Assembly (NCBI GenBank): GCA_021773565.1
Contig: JAJFJZ010000009.1
Span: 62,001-126,000 of the forward strand
Direction of reading: 5' to 3'
Length of the DNA stretch: 64,000 nt
Origin: Gammaproteobacteria bacterium
GTDB taxonomy: Bacteria > Pseudomonadota > Gammaproteobacteria > Pseudomonadales > Azotimanducaceae
Shown here: piece by piece, positions 52,505 through 61,525 of the stretch
How the letters are laid out: the number at the start of each line of letters is the position of its first letter
Numbering within the stretch: position 1 is the first letter of the stretch
Position numbers and translations under genes: made by a program
Notes under the pieces: model-generated
What the model was told of the DNA's origin: nothing
The model's database searches: none
The model's input: the letters and a program-made list of their open reading frames with translations, nothing else

Positions 52505-53590
52505 TCACTGCTTGCCCAGTAGCGTCATCACCTTTTTGATGGGTAATGCTTCAATATGGTTGCCCTGATAGCCTGTCATCGAGTCGTTGGCAAATAGTGC
52601 ATTGAGTACAGACTCATTAGTGGCTTCGATGCTTGCTTCGAATAGAACATCCAGCGCGGAATTAGCTATGAACCTTGCGCTGGTAATGTGCGTTTGATTT
52701 GAATGCGCATCGGGGTTTGCAGTGGAAAAAGCCAGAAATATGTCTCCTGAACCATGTCCGGATATGGCACCGCTGCGGCCGATACCAAGACCCATTCTGC
52801 GAGCCAGTCGTTTTAACTGATGGGGCAGCAGCGGGGCATCTGTTGCCAGAATGCCGATGACGGAACCACTTTCCGCAGCGCTTGTGCTGGAGGCGGGTTC
52901 ATCCGCGTTCAGTAATCTGCCTATGGGAACACCCTCAATACACAATTGCTTTTTCAGGCCAAAATTAGCCTGTAAAAATACCCCCAGGGTAAACTTGTCA
53001 CCCCCTAACTCGACGATCCGTGACGCAGTGCCTGAGCCACCCTTGTAGCCATAACAAATCATTCCGGTACCCCCACCTACGCTACCTTCCTCAATGGGGC
53101 CTGAAGTAGCATTATCCAGGGCTGTAAATACGTGAGATTCCGCTATGTGAAAGCCATTGATATCGTTTAATACACCATCATAGGTTTCACCTGCTACCGG
53201 AAGGGCCCATTGCCCATCACGCCTGAATTTGTTGTGCATCCACTTGATACTGGAATCGCGTGACAGCCCACAGGAATGGGTATTTGTAATAGTAATGGGA
53301 CCGTCGCACTGGCCGGATTCTTCAGCCCAGATGGTACCGGTGAGCTCTCCGTTGCCGTTCAGTGAATGGAAACCTGCAAAAACCGGAGTGCACAGCTCTT
53401 CCACTGGCCGGGGCAATATTGCAGTTACGCCGGTTCTAACGCTTTCACCTTCAATTAATGTGCAATACCCAACATGCACTCCGGCTACATCGGTGATGGC
53501 ATTCCACTTTCCCACATTGCCTTCCAGCTTAAGTCCGACGCCCCGTGCCCGCAGCTTACCCGTGGGTGTTGTTGTGTGGCCGGGTTTCAC
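52505..53590 (-). CDS. P1-family (DmpA/BapA-like) aminopeptidase
   Basis: The 361-aa protein has WNAITDVAGVHVGYCTLIEG, then ITNTHSCGLSRD and GGGTGMICYGYKGGSGTASR, the core of the DmpA fold. DmpA enzymes self-cleave at a Gly-Ser/Thr bond and use the new N-terminal residue as nucleophile, releasing D- or beta-amino acids from peptides. Which residue of the GSGT region is cleaved here is not certain. It follows the enoyl-CoA hydratase in one operon and has no signal peptide. Confidence 0.88.
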   Translation of the reverse strand: MKPGHTTTPTGKLRARGVGLKLEGNVGKWNAITDVAGVHVGYCTLIEGESVRTGVTAILPRPVEELCTPVFAGFHSLNGNGELTGTIWAEESGQCDGPITITNTHSCGLSRDSSIKWMHNKFRRDGQWALPVAGETYDGVLNDINGFHIAESHVFTALDNATSGPIEEGSVGGGTGMICYGYKGGSGTASRIVELGGDKFTLGVFLQANFGLKKQLCIEGVPIGRLLNADEPASSTSAAESGSVIGILATDAPLLPHQLKRLARRMGLGIGRSGAISGHGSGDIFLAFSTANPDAHSNQTHITSARFIANSALDVLFEASIEATNESVLNALFANDSMTGYQGNHIEALPIKKVMTLLGKQ

Positions 53591-53592
53591 GC

Positions 53593-54390
53593 TTATTTGC
53601 CCGTGAATACCGGTTTGCGTTTCTCCATAAATGCCAGACGCGCCTCCTTTGCGTCATCGCTTGTGAATGCGCGTCGAATATTGGCGAGTTCATATCTAAG
53701 CTGCGCTTTCATATCTGTGGTTTCCAATGACTGAACGAGCCCGCGTTTTAGAAGCCTGAGCGTGATAGGCGACCATTGGCATAATTCCTGGCAATAGTCC
53801 TGTAAACGCTCTGCAAGTGCGTCATCGGCTGTCACTTCACCGGCCATACCCAGTTTTTTAGCTTCCTTGCCCTGCACTGTACGGTTTTCCATCATAAATC
53901 GGAGTGCTTTTTCATAACCCATAACTTGTGGCAGGGTAATCGTAAGACCCGCGTCAGGTGAGCCTCCAATACGGGTATACCCCGCCATTAGTCTCGCACT
54001 TTTTGAGATAATACGTGCATCCGTAGCCATTGCTAAGCCAAGTCCAGCGCCCACCGCTACCCCGTTAATTCCGCCAACTACCGGCTTGTCGCAATTTTGC
54101 CGGATAGTGATCAGAAAGCGACCAACCCAGCCAAGGTCGTCCAATTGTTGGCCCTGGCCACTAAGTGGAGACGCAGCGCTTCCGGGCCCGCTCAGATCGA
54201 GACCGGAACAAAAAGCGTCGCCGGTACCCGTTATCGCAATTACCCACACACTATCATCGCTTGCTGCGTCCTCCAAAGCACCGATAAGACCCCAGGCAAG
54301 CGTCTCATTCAGGGCATTTTTTACTGAGGGTCTATTCATAATAATAGTTCTGACGTGTCCCTTGTTTTCGATCCTTATTTCTTCACTCAA
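53593..54390 (-). CDS. enoyl-CoA hydratase/isomerase family protein
   Basis: From the TTG at 54390, with a strong aggaga ribosome-binding site, the product is 265 aa. The crotonase fold shows FCSGLDLSG (oxyanion loop) and GVAVGAGLGLAMATDARI. The region IGGSPDAGLTITLP has Asp where the second catalytic Glu is common, so isomerase or hydrolase activity is possible. It is likely to act on an acyl-CoA thioester. It is the first gene of a run with the DmpA and GNAT genes. Confidence 0.88.
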   Translation of the reverse strand: MSEEIRIENKGHVRTIIMNRPSVKNALNETLAWGLIGALEDAASDDSVWVIAITGTGDAFCSGLDLSGPGSAASPLSGQGQQLDDLGWVGRFLITIRQNCDKPVVGGINGVAVGAGLGLAMATDARIISKSARLMAGYTRIGGSPDAGLTITLPQVMGYEKALRFMMENRTVQGKEAKKLGMAGEVTADDALAERLQDYCQELCQWSPITLRLLKRGLVQSLETTDMKAQLRYELANIRRAFTSDDAKEARLAFMEKRKPVFTGK

Positions 54391-54483
54391 ATCTCTTCTC
54401 CTGATGCTGAAAAGCACTTGTAATAGATATTCTGCGCCCTATTCTTGCTAGCTTTGTCTTTCATTAAAAATAAGGTATCAGGA

Positions 54484-55944
54484 ATGGGACTGACAATAAT
54501 AGGGCAGTGTCAAACATTCGGCATCCTGTTTTTACTTATTGGCGCGCAGTTAACGCTGGCTGAAGAACGCAATGTCATACTCATTATTGGTGATGGCATG
54601 GATGATCACCAGATTACTATTGCGCGCAATTATCTAGCTGGTGTACGGGGCAGGTTGAACCTCGACACGATGCCCGTGCGAAGTGCAGTACAGGTGTTAA
54701 CCGTTTCTGAGGAGGATCCGGGAATACCTGTTTACGTTGCGGATTCTGCAAATAGTGCCACCGCCATGGCAACCGGCGTAGTAACGAGCCGCGGACGTAT
54801 TGCCACCAGCGCGAATAAGGATTTGGACATTCCAGGCATTGTGGATCTCGCGCACAGCGCTGGATATCGAACCGGGATTGTTAGCAGTGCAAGTGTAACG
54901 GATGCAACACCAGCAGCATTTATGGCGCACATCAGTGTACGTGGCTGTGAAAATCCTGAAAGAATGGAAAATTATTCCCTGGGCGGTGAATTCGTGATCG
55001 ATTGTTCCCAGGATCTGAAGGCGAATGGTGGATTGGGCTCCATTGCCGAACAAATCGTGGAATCCAGTGTAGATGTCATTTTTGGTGGTGGAAAAATGCA
55101 TTTCTCCGGCTTAAGTGAATCGGTGGGGAACAAAGGCCCGGTACCGCTTCTCCAGTTGGCATCGGACTCGGGTTACCGGGTTTTAACTAAAACTGCAGAC
55201 CTGAATAACGCGGATCTCGCGCTTGACGGAAAAAAATTGTTAGGTCTGTTTGCGGAGGAAGAGCTACCAGTGCGCTTACGGGGTGAAAATAACAGAAGTG
55301 GCGAAGAACCCACCGTAAGTATGCTAAATAGCCTGTATTGGGCGTTGGGAAGTGTTGAGTTTCCTGAACCTATGTTATGCGAAAACAATCCGGAATTTGC
55401 AGGTGTACCAGATCTAAAAAAGCTGACCGATGTCGCGATTAATGTATTGAGCAATAATAATGCACGCGGATTTTTTCTGATGGTGGAATCTGCGTCAATA
55501 GATAAGCAATCCCATGCCCGCAATGCATGCGGATCGATTGGCGAACTCCAGCAATTAAGTGAAGTGCTGGACAGCGCGCTGGCATTTGCCGCCGAACACA
55601 AAAATACCCTGATTCTGGTGACTGCAGATCATGGACAGGCGGCACAGTTGGTACCCAACGAAAGCCTGTTTAAAGCATATGGTGTACCGGTTTATACGCC
55701 CGGCTTGATAGTACGGATAAAAACTCCCCAGAATGCAGTATTGGCGGTAAATTATGCTACCAATAACTTTTTTGTTGAAGAACACACCGGGGTGAATGTT
55801 CCATTGTTTGCGAATGATGTTGGTAAACCACTGATAAGCACTTTTCTAAGTCAGCCGGACTTGTATTTTATCATGCGGGACTATCTTCAATTGGGGCTTG
55901 ATCCGGCACAAAGTAGTAAGCTGGGTAGCAAGGCCACTCAATAG
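54484..55944 (+). CDS. alkaline phosphatase
   Basis: The product is 486 aa from the ATG at 54484. A signal peptide ends near residue 24 (LTLAEE). The nucleophile Ser is in DSANSATAMATG, metal ligands are in IIGDGMDDHQITIAR, and the C-terminal TADHGQAAQL holds a metal-binding His. It hydrolyses phosphate monoesters in the periplasm. It resembles the PhoA fold with a divergent cap. It is divergent from the enoyl-CoA hydratase and followed by a ferritin-like gene. Confidence 0.9.
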   Translation: MGLTIIGQCQTFGILFLLIGAQLTLAEERNVILIIGDGMDDHQITIARNYLAGVRGRLNLDTMPVRSAVQVLTVSEEDPGIPVYVADSANSATAMATGVVTSRGRIATSANKDLDIPGIVDLAHSAGYRTGIVSSASVTDATPAAFMAHISVRGCENPERMENYSLGGEFVIDCSQDLKANGGLGSIAEQIVESSVDVIFGGGKMHFSGLSESVGNKGPVPLLQLASDSGYRVLTKTADLNNADLALDGKKLLGLFAEEELPVRLRGENNRSGEEPTVSMLNSLYWALGSVEFPEPMLCENNPEFAGVPDLKKLTDVAINVLSNNNARGFFLMVESASIDKQSHARNACGSIGELQQLSEVLDSALAFAAEHKNTLILVTADHGQAAQLVPNESLFKAYGVPVYTPGLIVRIKTPQNAVLAVNYATNNFFVEEHTGVNVPLFANDVGKPLISTFLSQPDLYFIMRDYLQLGLDPAQSSKLGSKATQ

Positions 55945-55962
55945 CGTTAGAGGAAATAGAGT

Positions 55963-56442
55963 ATGTCAAAGAAACCGAGCTACATTGGACTACTAAACGC
56001 AATCGCCAATGGTGAGCGCGATGGATACGAATTGTTTAGCGCGTGGAGTAATAGCACCAGCGACAAACTACTTCAACCAACCCTCAACATGATCGCGGTA
56101 CGGGAAATGGAGCACAGCTGGGCGTTTGAAAAACGGCTTTCCGAATTGGGCTTCAGCCTGCGTCGTACAGTAAACAAATCGCTGAAAAAGCAGGCAAGGT
56201 TGCTCAAATCCAAAGCCTCTGATGAGGACAAGTTTGCTTCTTTTGGTATCGGACTAACAAGCGACAAACCACAAAATGAAGTGGATTCGCTGTTGCAGAT
56301 ACTCGCGGACAAGAGCATTGATCCACAAACCGGAGAACTCATGGGTCGATTTATCAGTGAAGAGCGCGATACGGGCCGGCAACTTGCCAAAGCATTTCGT
56401 GCTCTTAAGGTTCGCAATAAAAAATGTGCACCTGAATCCTGA
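55963..56442 (+). CDS. ferritin-like domain protein
   Basis: The 159-aa protein starts with SYIGLLNAIANGERDGYELF and continues with NMIAVREMEHSWAFEKRLSEL. The E...ExxH spacing suits a di-metal four-helix bundle (rubrerythrin/ferritin-like). A later EERDTGRQLAKAF could supply other ligands. A peroxide- or iron-related role is inferred only from the fold. It lies 18 bases after the alkaline phosphatase gene. Confidence 0.6.
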   Translation: MSKKPSYIGLLNAIANGERDGYELFSAWSNSTSDKLLQPTLNMIAVREMEHSWAFEKRLSELGFSLRRTVNKSLKKQARLLKSKASDEDKFASFGIGLTSDKPQNEVDSLLQILADKSIDPQTGELMGRFISEERDTGRQLAKAFRALKVRNKKCAPES

Positions 56443-56467
56443 TCCTTGATACGAGGAAAAGCATGTT

Positions 56468-57436
56468 ATGACTGAGTTGTTAGCATTTCTAATTCAATAT
56501 GGCTATCTGGTGATCTTTTTCTGGATTCTTCTGGATCAGGCCGGACTACCCTTGCCCACTGGTCCCATATTACTTACCGCCGGTGCGATGGCAGGACAAC
56601 AGCAACTTGATTTTTCTACCATTATCATAGTTGGATTGCTGGCTTGCATTCCGGTGGATTATGGCTGGTACCAACTTGGTCGGCTGCGCGGAGGCAAAGT
56701 ACTTAACTTACTCTGTACCTTGTCCCTTGAACCGGATTTTTGTGTTAAGAATACCGAACAGACGTTTCAGCGCATGGGTAACTTTGCATTGGTGTTCGCA
56801 AAATTTCTGCCTGGTGTTCAAACGCTTGCACCTCCAATGTCAGGAATGAGCGGCATGTCAGTAGGGCGTTTTTTGATTCTTAATACGCTGGGTGCGGTTC
56901 TATGGCTGGTAGCGTTTACCGGCACAGGATTTTTATTTAACACACAGCTGGAATCACTGGCCGCACAATTTGCCGAACTGGGTGTCTGGTCCGGTATTAT
57001 ACTGGGCCTCGCCTTTGGTGCGTATTTGTTATTCAAGCTGTTGCAACGCCAGTCTTTTCTGAGCTCTCTAAAAATGCGCATGCTGAGTGTCGAACAGGTG
57101 AACGACAAACTGAATTCATCGGATGCTGTCTTTGTAATTGACCTTCGTCATCGCCATGATGTCAATGCACTGCCCTATTCGATTCCAACAGCTGTTCGTA
57201 TTCCAATGGAAAAAATAGAACAATACTTTGATAAGATTCCGAAATCCCGGGACATAATTCTCTACTGTAGTTGACCCAATGAAGCATCCAGTGCCCGTGT
57301 GGCACTTAAGCTGAAACGCATGGGGATATCCCGGGTTTATCCTATGGTCGGGGGTATGGAGGCCTGGGTTAGTGCTGGATATTCAACCACAAGCCAGCCG
57401 TTCGAATTTCCTCACGCCCAAGCTCGGGATGTGTGA
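56468..57436 (+). CDS. DedA-rhodanese fusion with in-frame TGA (candidate selenoprotein)
   Basis: Residues 1-200 are a DedA (SNARE-associated/PF09335) membrane protein with DQAGLPLPTGPILLTAGAMA and KFLPGVQTLAPPMSGMSG. Residues from about 205 are a rhodanese domain (FVIDLRHRHDVNALPYSIP). At codon 269 (57272-57274) a TGA interrupts DIILYCS*PNEASSARVAL. The frame then continues for 54 codons through VYPMVGGMEAWVSAGY to a natural stop. From memory, fusion homologues read YCxCPNE here, so the TGA replaces a Cys. A hairpin at 57283-57312 lies at SECIS distance. Either selenocysteine is inserted or the gene is a fresh nonsense mutant. DedA proteins serve lipid or membrane homeostasis. Confidence 0.75.
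57283..57312 (+). promoter_or_regulatory. SECIS-like hairpin downstream of in-frame TGA
   Basis: A perfect 6-bp stem (agtgcc 57290-57295 with ggcact 57301-57306) encloses a five-base loop cgtgt, whose second base is G. A lower stem agc/gct (57283-57285 and 57310-57312) sits below a small internal loop. The apical loop starts 22 bases after the TGA. A G within the first two bases of a small apical loop and a roughly 16-37-base distance fit the published bacterial SECIS consensus as I recall it. Confidence 0.55.
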
Positions 57437-57462
57437 AGAATACCCATCGTTGTGAATCGTTT

Positions 57463-58386
57463 TTACGATGCGGGACGATCTTCAATTGAGACTTGCGCCT
57501 GCGGGCGAGCATTTACCAGCACAAGTCCACCAGCGATCAGTACCAGTGCCACCAACAATAGATAGGTAATGATGTCATCGAGGATTAGCCAGCCAAAAAA
57601 CACTCCGGAGATGGGCGTTAATAAACCGAACGAGGCAACGCTGTTAATAGGGTAGACGGATAATGCCCAGAACCATGTGAGGAAGGCAAAACAGGTGATA
57701 AAAATCACCTGAGATGCAAACAGTACAGTAATGGTGAAGTCCATCTCCCGAAAGGTGTCTCCGCTTAGAACGGCAATCGGTATGAGGACGAGGGATGAAA
57801 ACCCCAGCTGATAGAGCAAATTCATTTCAGGAGTACAGGTCGAAAGGCGGGTGGTGCGTGTTAACAGGGCAATTGCTGCCCAACATATAGCCGCTGCAAT
57901 GCTTAAACAGTCCCCAATCCAGGCCTTTTGGGAAGGCTGCGAATCAACATCTGAAAACACCAGATAAACGCCGAGTCCAGCAAGCGTTAGTCCGGATAGC
58001 TGATATCGGTTAATGGAGTCCCCGGGAATCAAAAAGTGTGCGCCCAGGGCAACCCAGAATGGCATGGTATAAAAAAACAGGGAAACTCTGGCTACGCTGG
58101 TATATTCAAGCGCCGAAAATAGCAGGCAGAACTCCAGCGAAAAAAACACACCATTGAGAAGTCCCAGGGAAAAAGTGCCGTCAGTAATGGACAGCCGTTT
58201 TTTTCTGAGCAGGGACCAGGCCAGAACCGGCAGAAAGGCACAGGCCGAACGCATTCCTACCTGAAAAACCGGTGCCATGCCAACGTTTACCAGTTTCACC
58301 AGTACCTGGTTTAGTCCCAGCAAGGCGCTAATACCAATTAATATTCCCGCCCCTAAGGCGTCCAGTTGCCTGATTTTTTGTGACAT
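57463..58386 (-). CDS. EamA/DMT-superfamily transporter
   Basis: From the ATG at 58386 the product is 307 aa, with about ten helices in two EamA repeats. The first includes GAGILIGISALLGLNQVLVK and the second CLSIAAAICWAAIALLTRTT. It is a drug/metabolite transporter whose substrate is unknown. It converges on the DedA-rhodanese gene with 26 bases between stops. A possible hairpin (catcgt...acgatg) spans that gap. Confidence 0.85.
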   Translation of the reverse strand: MSQKIRQLDALGAGILIGISALLGLNQVLVKLVNVGMAPVFQVGMRSACAFLPVLAWSLLRKKRLSITDGTFSLGLLNGVFFSLEFCLLFSALEYTSVARVSLFFYTMPFWVALGAHFLIPGDSINRYQLSGLTLAGLGVYLVFSDVDSQPSQKAWIGDCLSIAAAICWAAIALLTRTTRLSTCTPEMNLLYQLGFSSLVLIPIAVLSGDTFREMDFTITVLFASQVIFITCFAFLTWFWALSVYPINSVASFGLLTPISGVFFGWLILDDIITYLLLVALVLIAGGLVLVNARPQAQVSIEDRPAS

Positions 58387-58569
58387 AAAACCTTGCCGGA
58401 TATAACCTGAACCGGAAATTAGTATAGGGGCTTTTGTGTCCATGCGGTAATTTCACGGTATTGATGCAATGTTACCCACAAACATTCGTCTGGTGTCTAA
58501 CATCGGATTGATGTCATCGTTCAAGGGCATTAAGGTAAGGGGATTAAAAACTGTTCCGGAGCCCGATTA

Positions 58570-59346
58570 ATGTTCGCCCATACTCGCGACAAGGTAGATA
58601 TATATTACGAATCCCAGGGCTCTGTGGACGCTCCCTGTGTCATTTTTGCGCATGGTGCAGGTGGTAACGCCGCCAGCTGGTGGCAACAGGTACCCATCTT
58701 TGCAAAACAGTATCGGGTGATTACTTTTGATCATCGTGCCTTTGCACGCTCTGTTTGTAGCACTGACCAGTTTTCTGTGCAGCAATTTGAAAATGATGTG
58801 CTTGCAATAATGGATGGGGAGGGCATCGATAAGGCTGCACTGGTTTGCCAATCCATGGGTGGCTGGACCGGTGTACGCCTGTCTGCTTTTCATTCCAGGC
58901 GGGTATCCTGCCTTATACTGGCAAACACACCGGGCGCTATACCGAGCGAGGAATTATTGCAGCAGATGCGTAATCTTCCCACAGGTTCGGACGCGCCGCC
59001 CGTCTCAAGCCTTGCAATTTCAGCACAGTTTCGAAGCAGAGACCCACAGCGTGCCTGCTTGTACCAGGCGATTAATGACTTCACTACTATCGCCCCTCCC
59101 ATTGGTAATCTTATGCATCCCGAAGTGTTTCTCGATGCTCAACAACTGGCGTCGTTCTCTGTGCCTACGCTCATAATTAGTAGTGATTGGGACACCCTGT
59201 TTCCCCGTGAACTGCTGGAAGCATCGGCAAAAAAAATCAGAGCTGACACCGCTCATGTAAAAGATGCAGGGCATTCCAGCTATTTTGAGCAGCCGGAAGA
59301 ATTTAATGCAATTGTCGCCGGGTTTCTGAACAGGCACATTCGATGA
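58570..59346 (+). CDS. alpha/beta hydrolase
   Basis: The 258-aa protein has the oxyanion HGAGGNAASWW, the nucleophile Ser in VCQSMGGWTG and a C-terminal catalytic His in DAGHSSYFEQPEEF. It is a typical esterase or C-C hydrolase fold without a signal peptide. The start ATG follows ggag. Its last 4 bases overlap the start of an SDR gene (atga), so the two are translationally coupled. Confidence 0.88.
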   Translation: MFAHTRDKVDIYYESQGSVDAPCVIFAHGAGGNAASWWQQVPIFAKQYRVITFDHRAFARSVCSTDQFSVQQFENDVLAIMDGEGIDKAALVCQSMGGWTGVRLSAFHSRRVSCLILANTPGAIPSEELLQQMRNLPTGSDAPPVSSLAISAQFRSRDPQRACLYQAINDFTTIAPPIGNLMHPEVFLDAQQLASFSVPTLIISSDWDTLFPRELLEASAKKIRADTAHVKDAGHSSYFEQPEEFNAIVAGFLNRHIR

Positions 59347-60167
59347 GCGCAAAGGTGAACAAACAGGGCCTGCTTGCTGGCAAGGTGGTGCTTGTTACAG
59401 GAGCCAGCCGTGGAATAGGGGCAGCTATAGCCATACGTTACGCCATGGAAGGTGCGAGAGTAGTGGTGTCTGCGCGTACCTTATACAAAGGAGAGCATGT
59501 ACTGGAGGGAAGCATTAACGAGGTGGTTGGCTGTATTCGTTCTGCAGGCGGCGAGGCCTATGCAGTACGCGCTGATATTGCTATTGAGGAGCATCGCGTA
59601 AACCTTGTTAAACAGGCCGAACAACACTACGGCCCCATCGATATTCTTGTTAACAATGCAGCGATCACCTGGTTTGGTCAGGTGGCCGAGTTCACTAAAA
59701 AACGGTATAGCCTGATGATGGAAGTACAGGTATATGCTGCCTTTCATTTGGCACAACTGGTCTTGCCCGGAATGCGTGCTAGAAGTTCGGGCTGGATTCT
59801 TAATATTTCCTCCCACGCTGCTATTCACCCTGAAAAAGATGGGGGAGGCCGCGGTTCAACCGTTTATGGGATGTGCAAAGCAGCTCTGGAGCGCTTTACT
59901 ACTGGTCTTGCATCTGAGGTGTTCGAAAATGGAATTGGCGTGAATGTAATTTCTCCGGGACTGGTTGCGACACCGGGGGTACTGCACCACAAGCTGGTAA
60001 CAGAAGATACACCACAGGAAAATATTACGCCTGTAGAGCACATGGCAGAGTGCTGTCTGCGCCTGGTATATGGTGAGCCACAGAAAATGACGGGTCGCAT
60101 TTGTTATGCCGTCGAGATGATGGAGGAGTTTTCGCTTACACCGGCGGAGTTATTGACCATCAACTAG
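59343..60167 (+). CDS. short-chain dehydrogenase/reductase
   Basis: The 274-aa SDR has the cofactor loop TGASRGIGAAI, NNAAITWFGQ and the catalytic YGMCKAALERF motif with Ser upstream (NISSHAA). A Gly-rich insert (EKDGGGRGSTVYG) precedes the catalytic Tyr. It presumably acts on a hydroxy- or keto-acyl substrate. It lies between an alpha/beta hydrolase and an enoyl-CoA hydratase, which suggests one acyl or aromatic catabolic unit. Confidence 0.88.
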   Translation: MSAKVNKQGLLAGKVVLVTGASRGIGAAIAIRYAMEGARVVVSARTLYKGEHVLEGSINEVVGCIRSAGGEAYAVRADIAIEEHRVNLVKQAEQHYGPIDILVNNAAITWFGQVAEFTKKRYSLMMEVQVYAAFHLAQLVLPGMRARSSGWILNISSHAAIHPEKDGGGRGSTVYGMCKAALERFTTGLASEVFENGIGVNVISPGLVATPGVLHHKLVTEDTPQENITPVEHMAECCLRLVYGEPQKMTGRICYAVEMMEEFSLTPAELLTIN

Positions 60168-60205
60168 ACGTAACGAATTCTAACAATTATAAGAAGGGAA
60201 ATAAT

Positions 60206-60976
60206 ATGACAGAATATTGCAGCGTTGAGAAGAAAGCCCACATAATGACTGTTACCATTGAGCGACCCGATCGATTAAACGCTTTACATTCGCAGGCGAA
60301 CGCAGAGCTGGGCAGGGTTTTTGACGACTTTGCCGACGATGATGACATGTGGGTGGCAATTATAACCGGGAGTGGACGGGGATTTTGTGCTGGCAATGAT
60401 TTACGACACCAGGCAGAAGGCGGTGAACGGGTTCCCATGCCGATGGGATTTGGTGGTTTGACTTCACGCTTTGATCTGAATAAGCCGGTTATTGCAGCGG
60501 TTAATGGGGTAGCAATGGGTGGTGGATTTGAAATCGCCCTTGCCTGTGATTTGATAATAGCCTCCGAGAAAGCCCTGTTTGCCCTGCCAGAACCCAAAGT
60601 TGGATTGGCTGCACTCGCCGGTGGCCTAAACCGTCTGCCGCGCCAGATTGGTCCTAAACGGGCCCTGGGCATGATTCTTACCGGCAGGCACGTATCAGCA
60701 GCAGAAGGCCTTGATCTCGGATTCGTAAACGAGGTGGTCGAGCATGAGGCCCTGACGGATGCCGCACGCAACTGGGCGCTGCAAATCTGTGCGTGTGCGC
60801 CACTTTCTATTCGTGCAAGCAAAGATGTTGTCTATAGAAGTCTGGATTCGGCTTCGTTAGAGGAATCAATGACTACACCCTATGATTCGGTTAAAACCAT
60901 GGTCAAAAGCCAGGATTTTATTGAGGGGCCAAAAGCGTTCGCAGAAAAACGTAAACCAAACTGGCAGGGGAAGTAG
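60206..60976 (+). CDS. enoyl-CoA hydratase/isomerase family protein
   Basis: From the ATG at 60206, after aagaaggga, the product is 256 aa. Crotonase features are FCAGNDLRHQ and GVAMGGGFEIALACDLI. The region LPEPKVGLAALAGGLNRLP carries a Glu at a catalytic-type position. It probably hydrates or isomerises an enoyl-CoA. It follows the SDR by 38 bases. A second crotonase gene is at 53593. Confidence 0.9.
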   Translation: MTEYCSVEKKAHIMTVTIERPDRLNALHSQANAELGRVFDDFADDDDMWVAIITGSGRGFCAGNDLRHQAEGGERVPMPMGFGGLTSRFDLNKPVIAAVNGVAMGGGFEIALACDLIIASEKALFALPEPKVGLAALAGGLNRLPRQIGPKRALGMILTGRHVSAAEGLDLGFVNEVVEHEALTDAARNWALQICACAPLSIRASKDVVYRSLDSASLEESMTTPYDSVKTMVKSQDFIEGPKAFAEKRKPNWQGK

Positions 60977-60991
60977 GCGAGTCGCTGAGTT

Positions 60992-61453
60992 CTATTTTAC
61001 CTGGCTAACCTTGGCATATTTTTTCATACCCTCGGCGTGTAGTCGTGCTGCACCAAGTGGGGTAAAGCTTATGCTTACATTTTGGCCTTTTTTGTAGCGA
61101 AACCTGGAGCGGGTAATTTCTTTCCAAACCTGTCCGTTGTCCAGATAGATATGCAATACCTGAGATCGGTTTAACCGGGTGTTGCTGATGTGCGTCTCAA
61201 TTGTGTGTGTTGTCTGTCCTGACGCCTGTACTGGAGTCTGGTTGCGTGTTTTTCTTTCTGTTTCTGCCTGTCTGGCATCCCGGCTTTCATAACATGCCAA
61301 CCGTTTCGCGTCAGAGTCCAGGCTGGAACACTGCGAGAGTGTATCGTAACAGCCTAGTCGTCTTTCCAGACCGGTAGTAGCGCTACAGGTGGATGCGTTT
61401 ATTGTTAGATTGCACCAGAACCAGAGTAAAAGTGTCAGCGTGAATTTATACAT
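60992..61453 (-). CDS. secreted Cys-containing protein, unknown
   Basis: From the ATG at 61453 the product is 153 aa. The signal peptide (MYKFTLTLLLWFWCNLTINA) leads to a mature part with a repeated pattern CSATTGLERRLGCYDTLSQC and RLACYESR. A C-terminal beta segment follows (LHIYLDNGQVWKEITR, then GQNVSISFTPLG). This combination recalls a family of secreted RLxCYD proteins of unknown function. It lies downstream of the TonB-dependent receptor, separated by a hairpin. Confidence 0.6.
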   Translation of the reverse strand: MYKFTLTLLLWFWCNLTINASTCSATTGLERRLGCYDTLSQCSSLDSDAKRLACYESRDARQAETERKTRNQTPVQASGQTTHTIETHISNTRLNRSQVLHIYLDNGQVWKEITRSRFRYKKGQNVSISFTPLGAARLHAEGMKKYAKVSQVK

Positions 61454-61475
61454 AGATTGAATCCCTGAAAGACTC

Positions 61476-61500
61476 CGGAGCAGGCATAATACCTGCTCCG
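61476..61500. terminator. strong hairpin between receptor and secreted-protein genes
   Basis: The 9-bp perfect stem cggagcagg/cctgctccg has a 7-base loop. It can extend by three more pairs past one mismatch. It lies 25 bases beyond the receptor's stop on the minus strand. A short T-rich stretch follows on that strand. It fits a terminator for the receptor, possibly bidirectional. Confidence 0.65.
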
Positions 61501-61525
61501 AAGTTTTCAATTTGAATCACTAAAA

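Noticed and set aside
57272-57274. Reading the TGA simply as the end of a shorter DedA protein
   Set aside because: The stop cuts a rhodanese domain in its active-site loop and the frame continues with clear rhodanese sequence, so a shorter natural protein is unlikely. Nonsense mutation remains possible and is kept as the alternative.
57445-57470. Terminator hairpin between DedA-rhodanese and EamA genes
   Set aside because: The 6-bp stem has a 14-base loop and lies partly in the EamA coding end; too weak to call.
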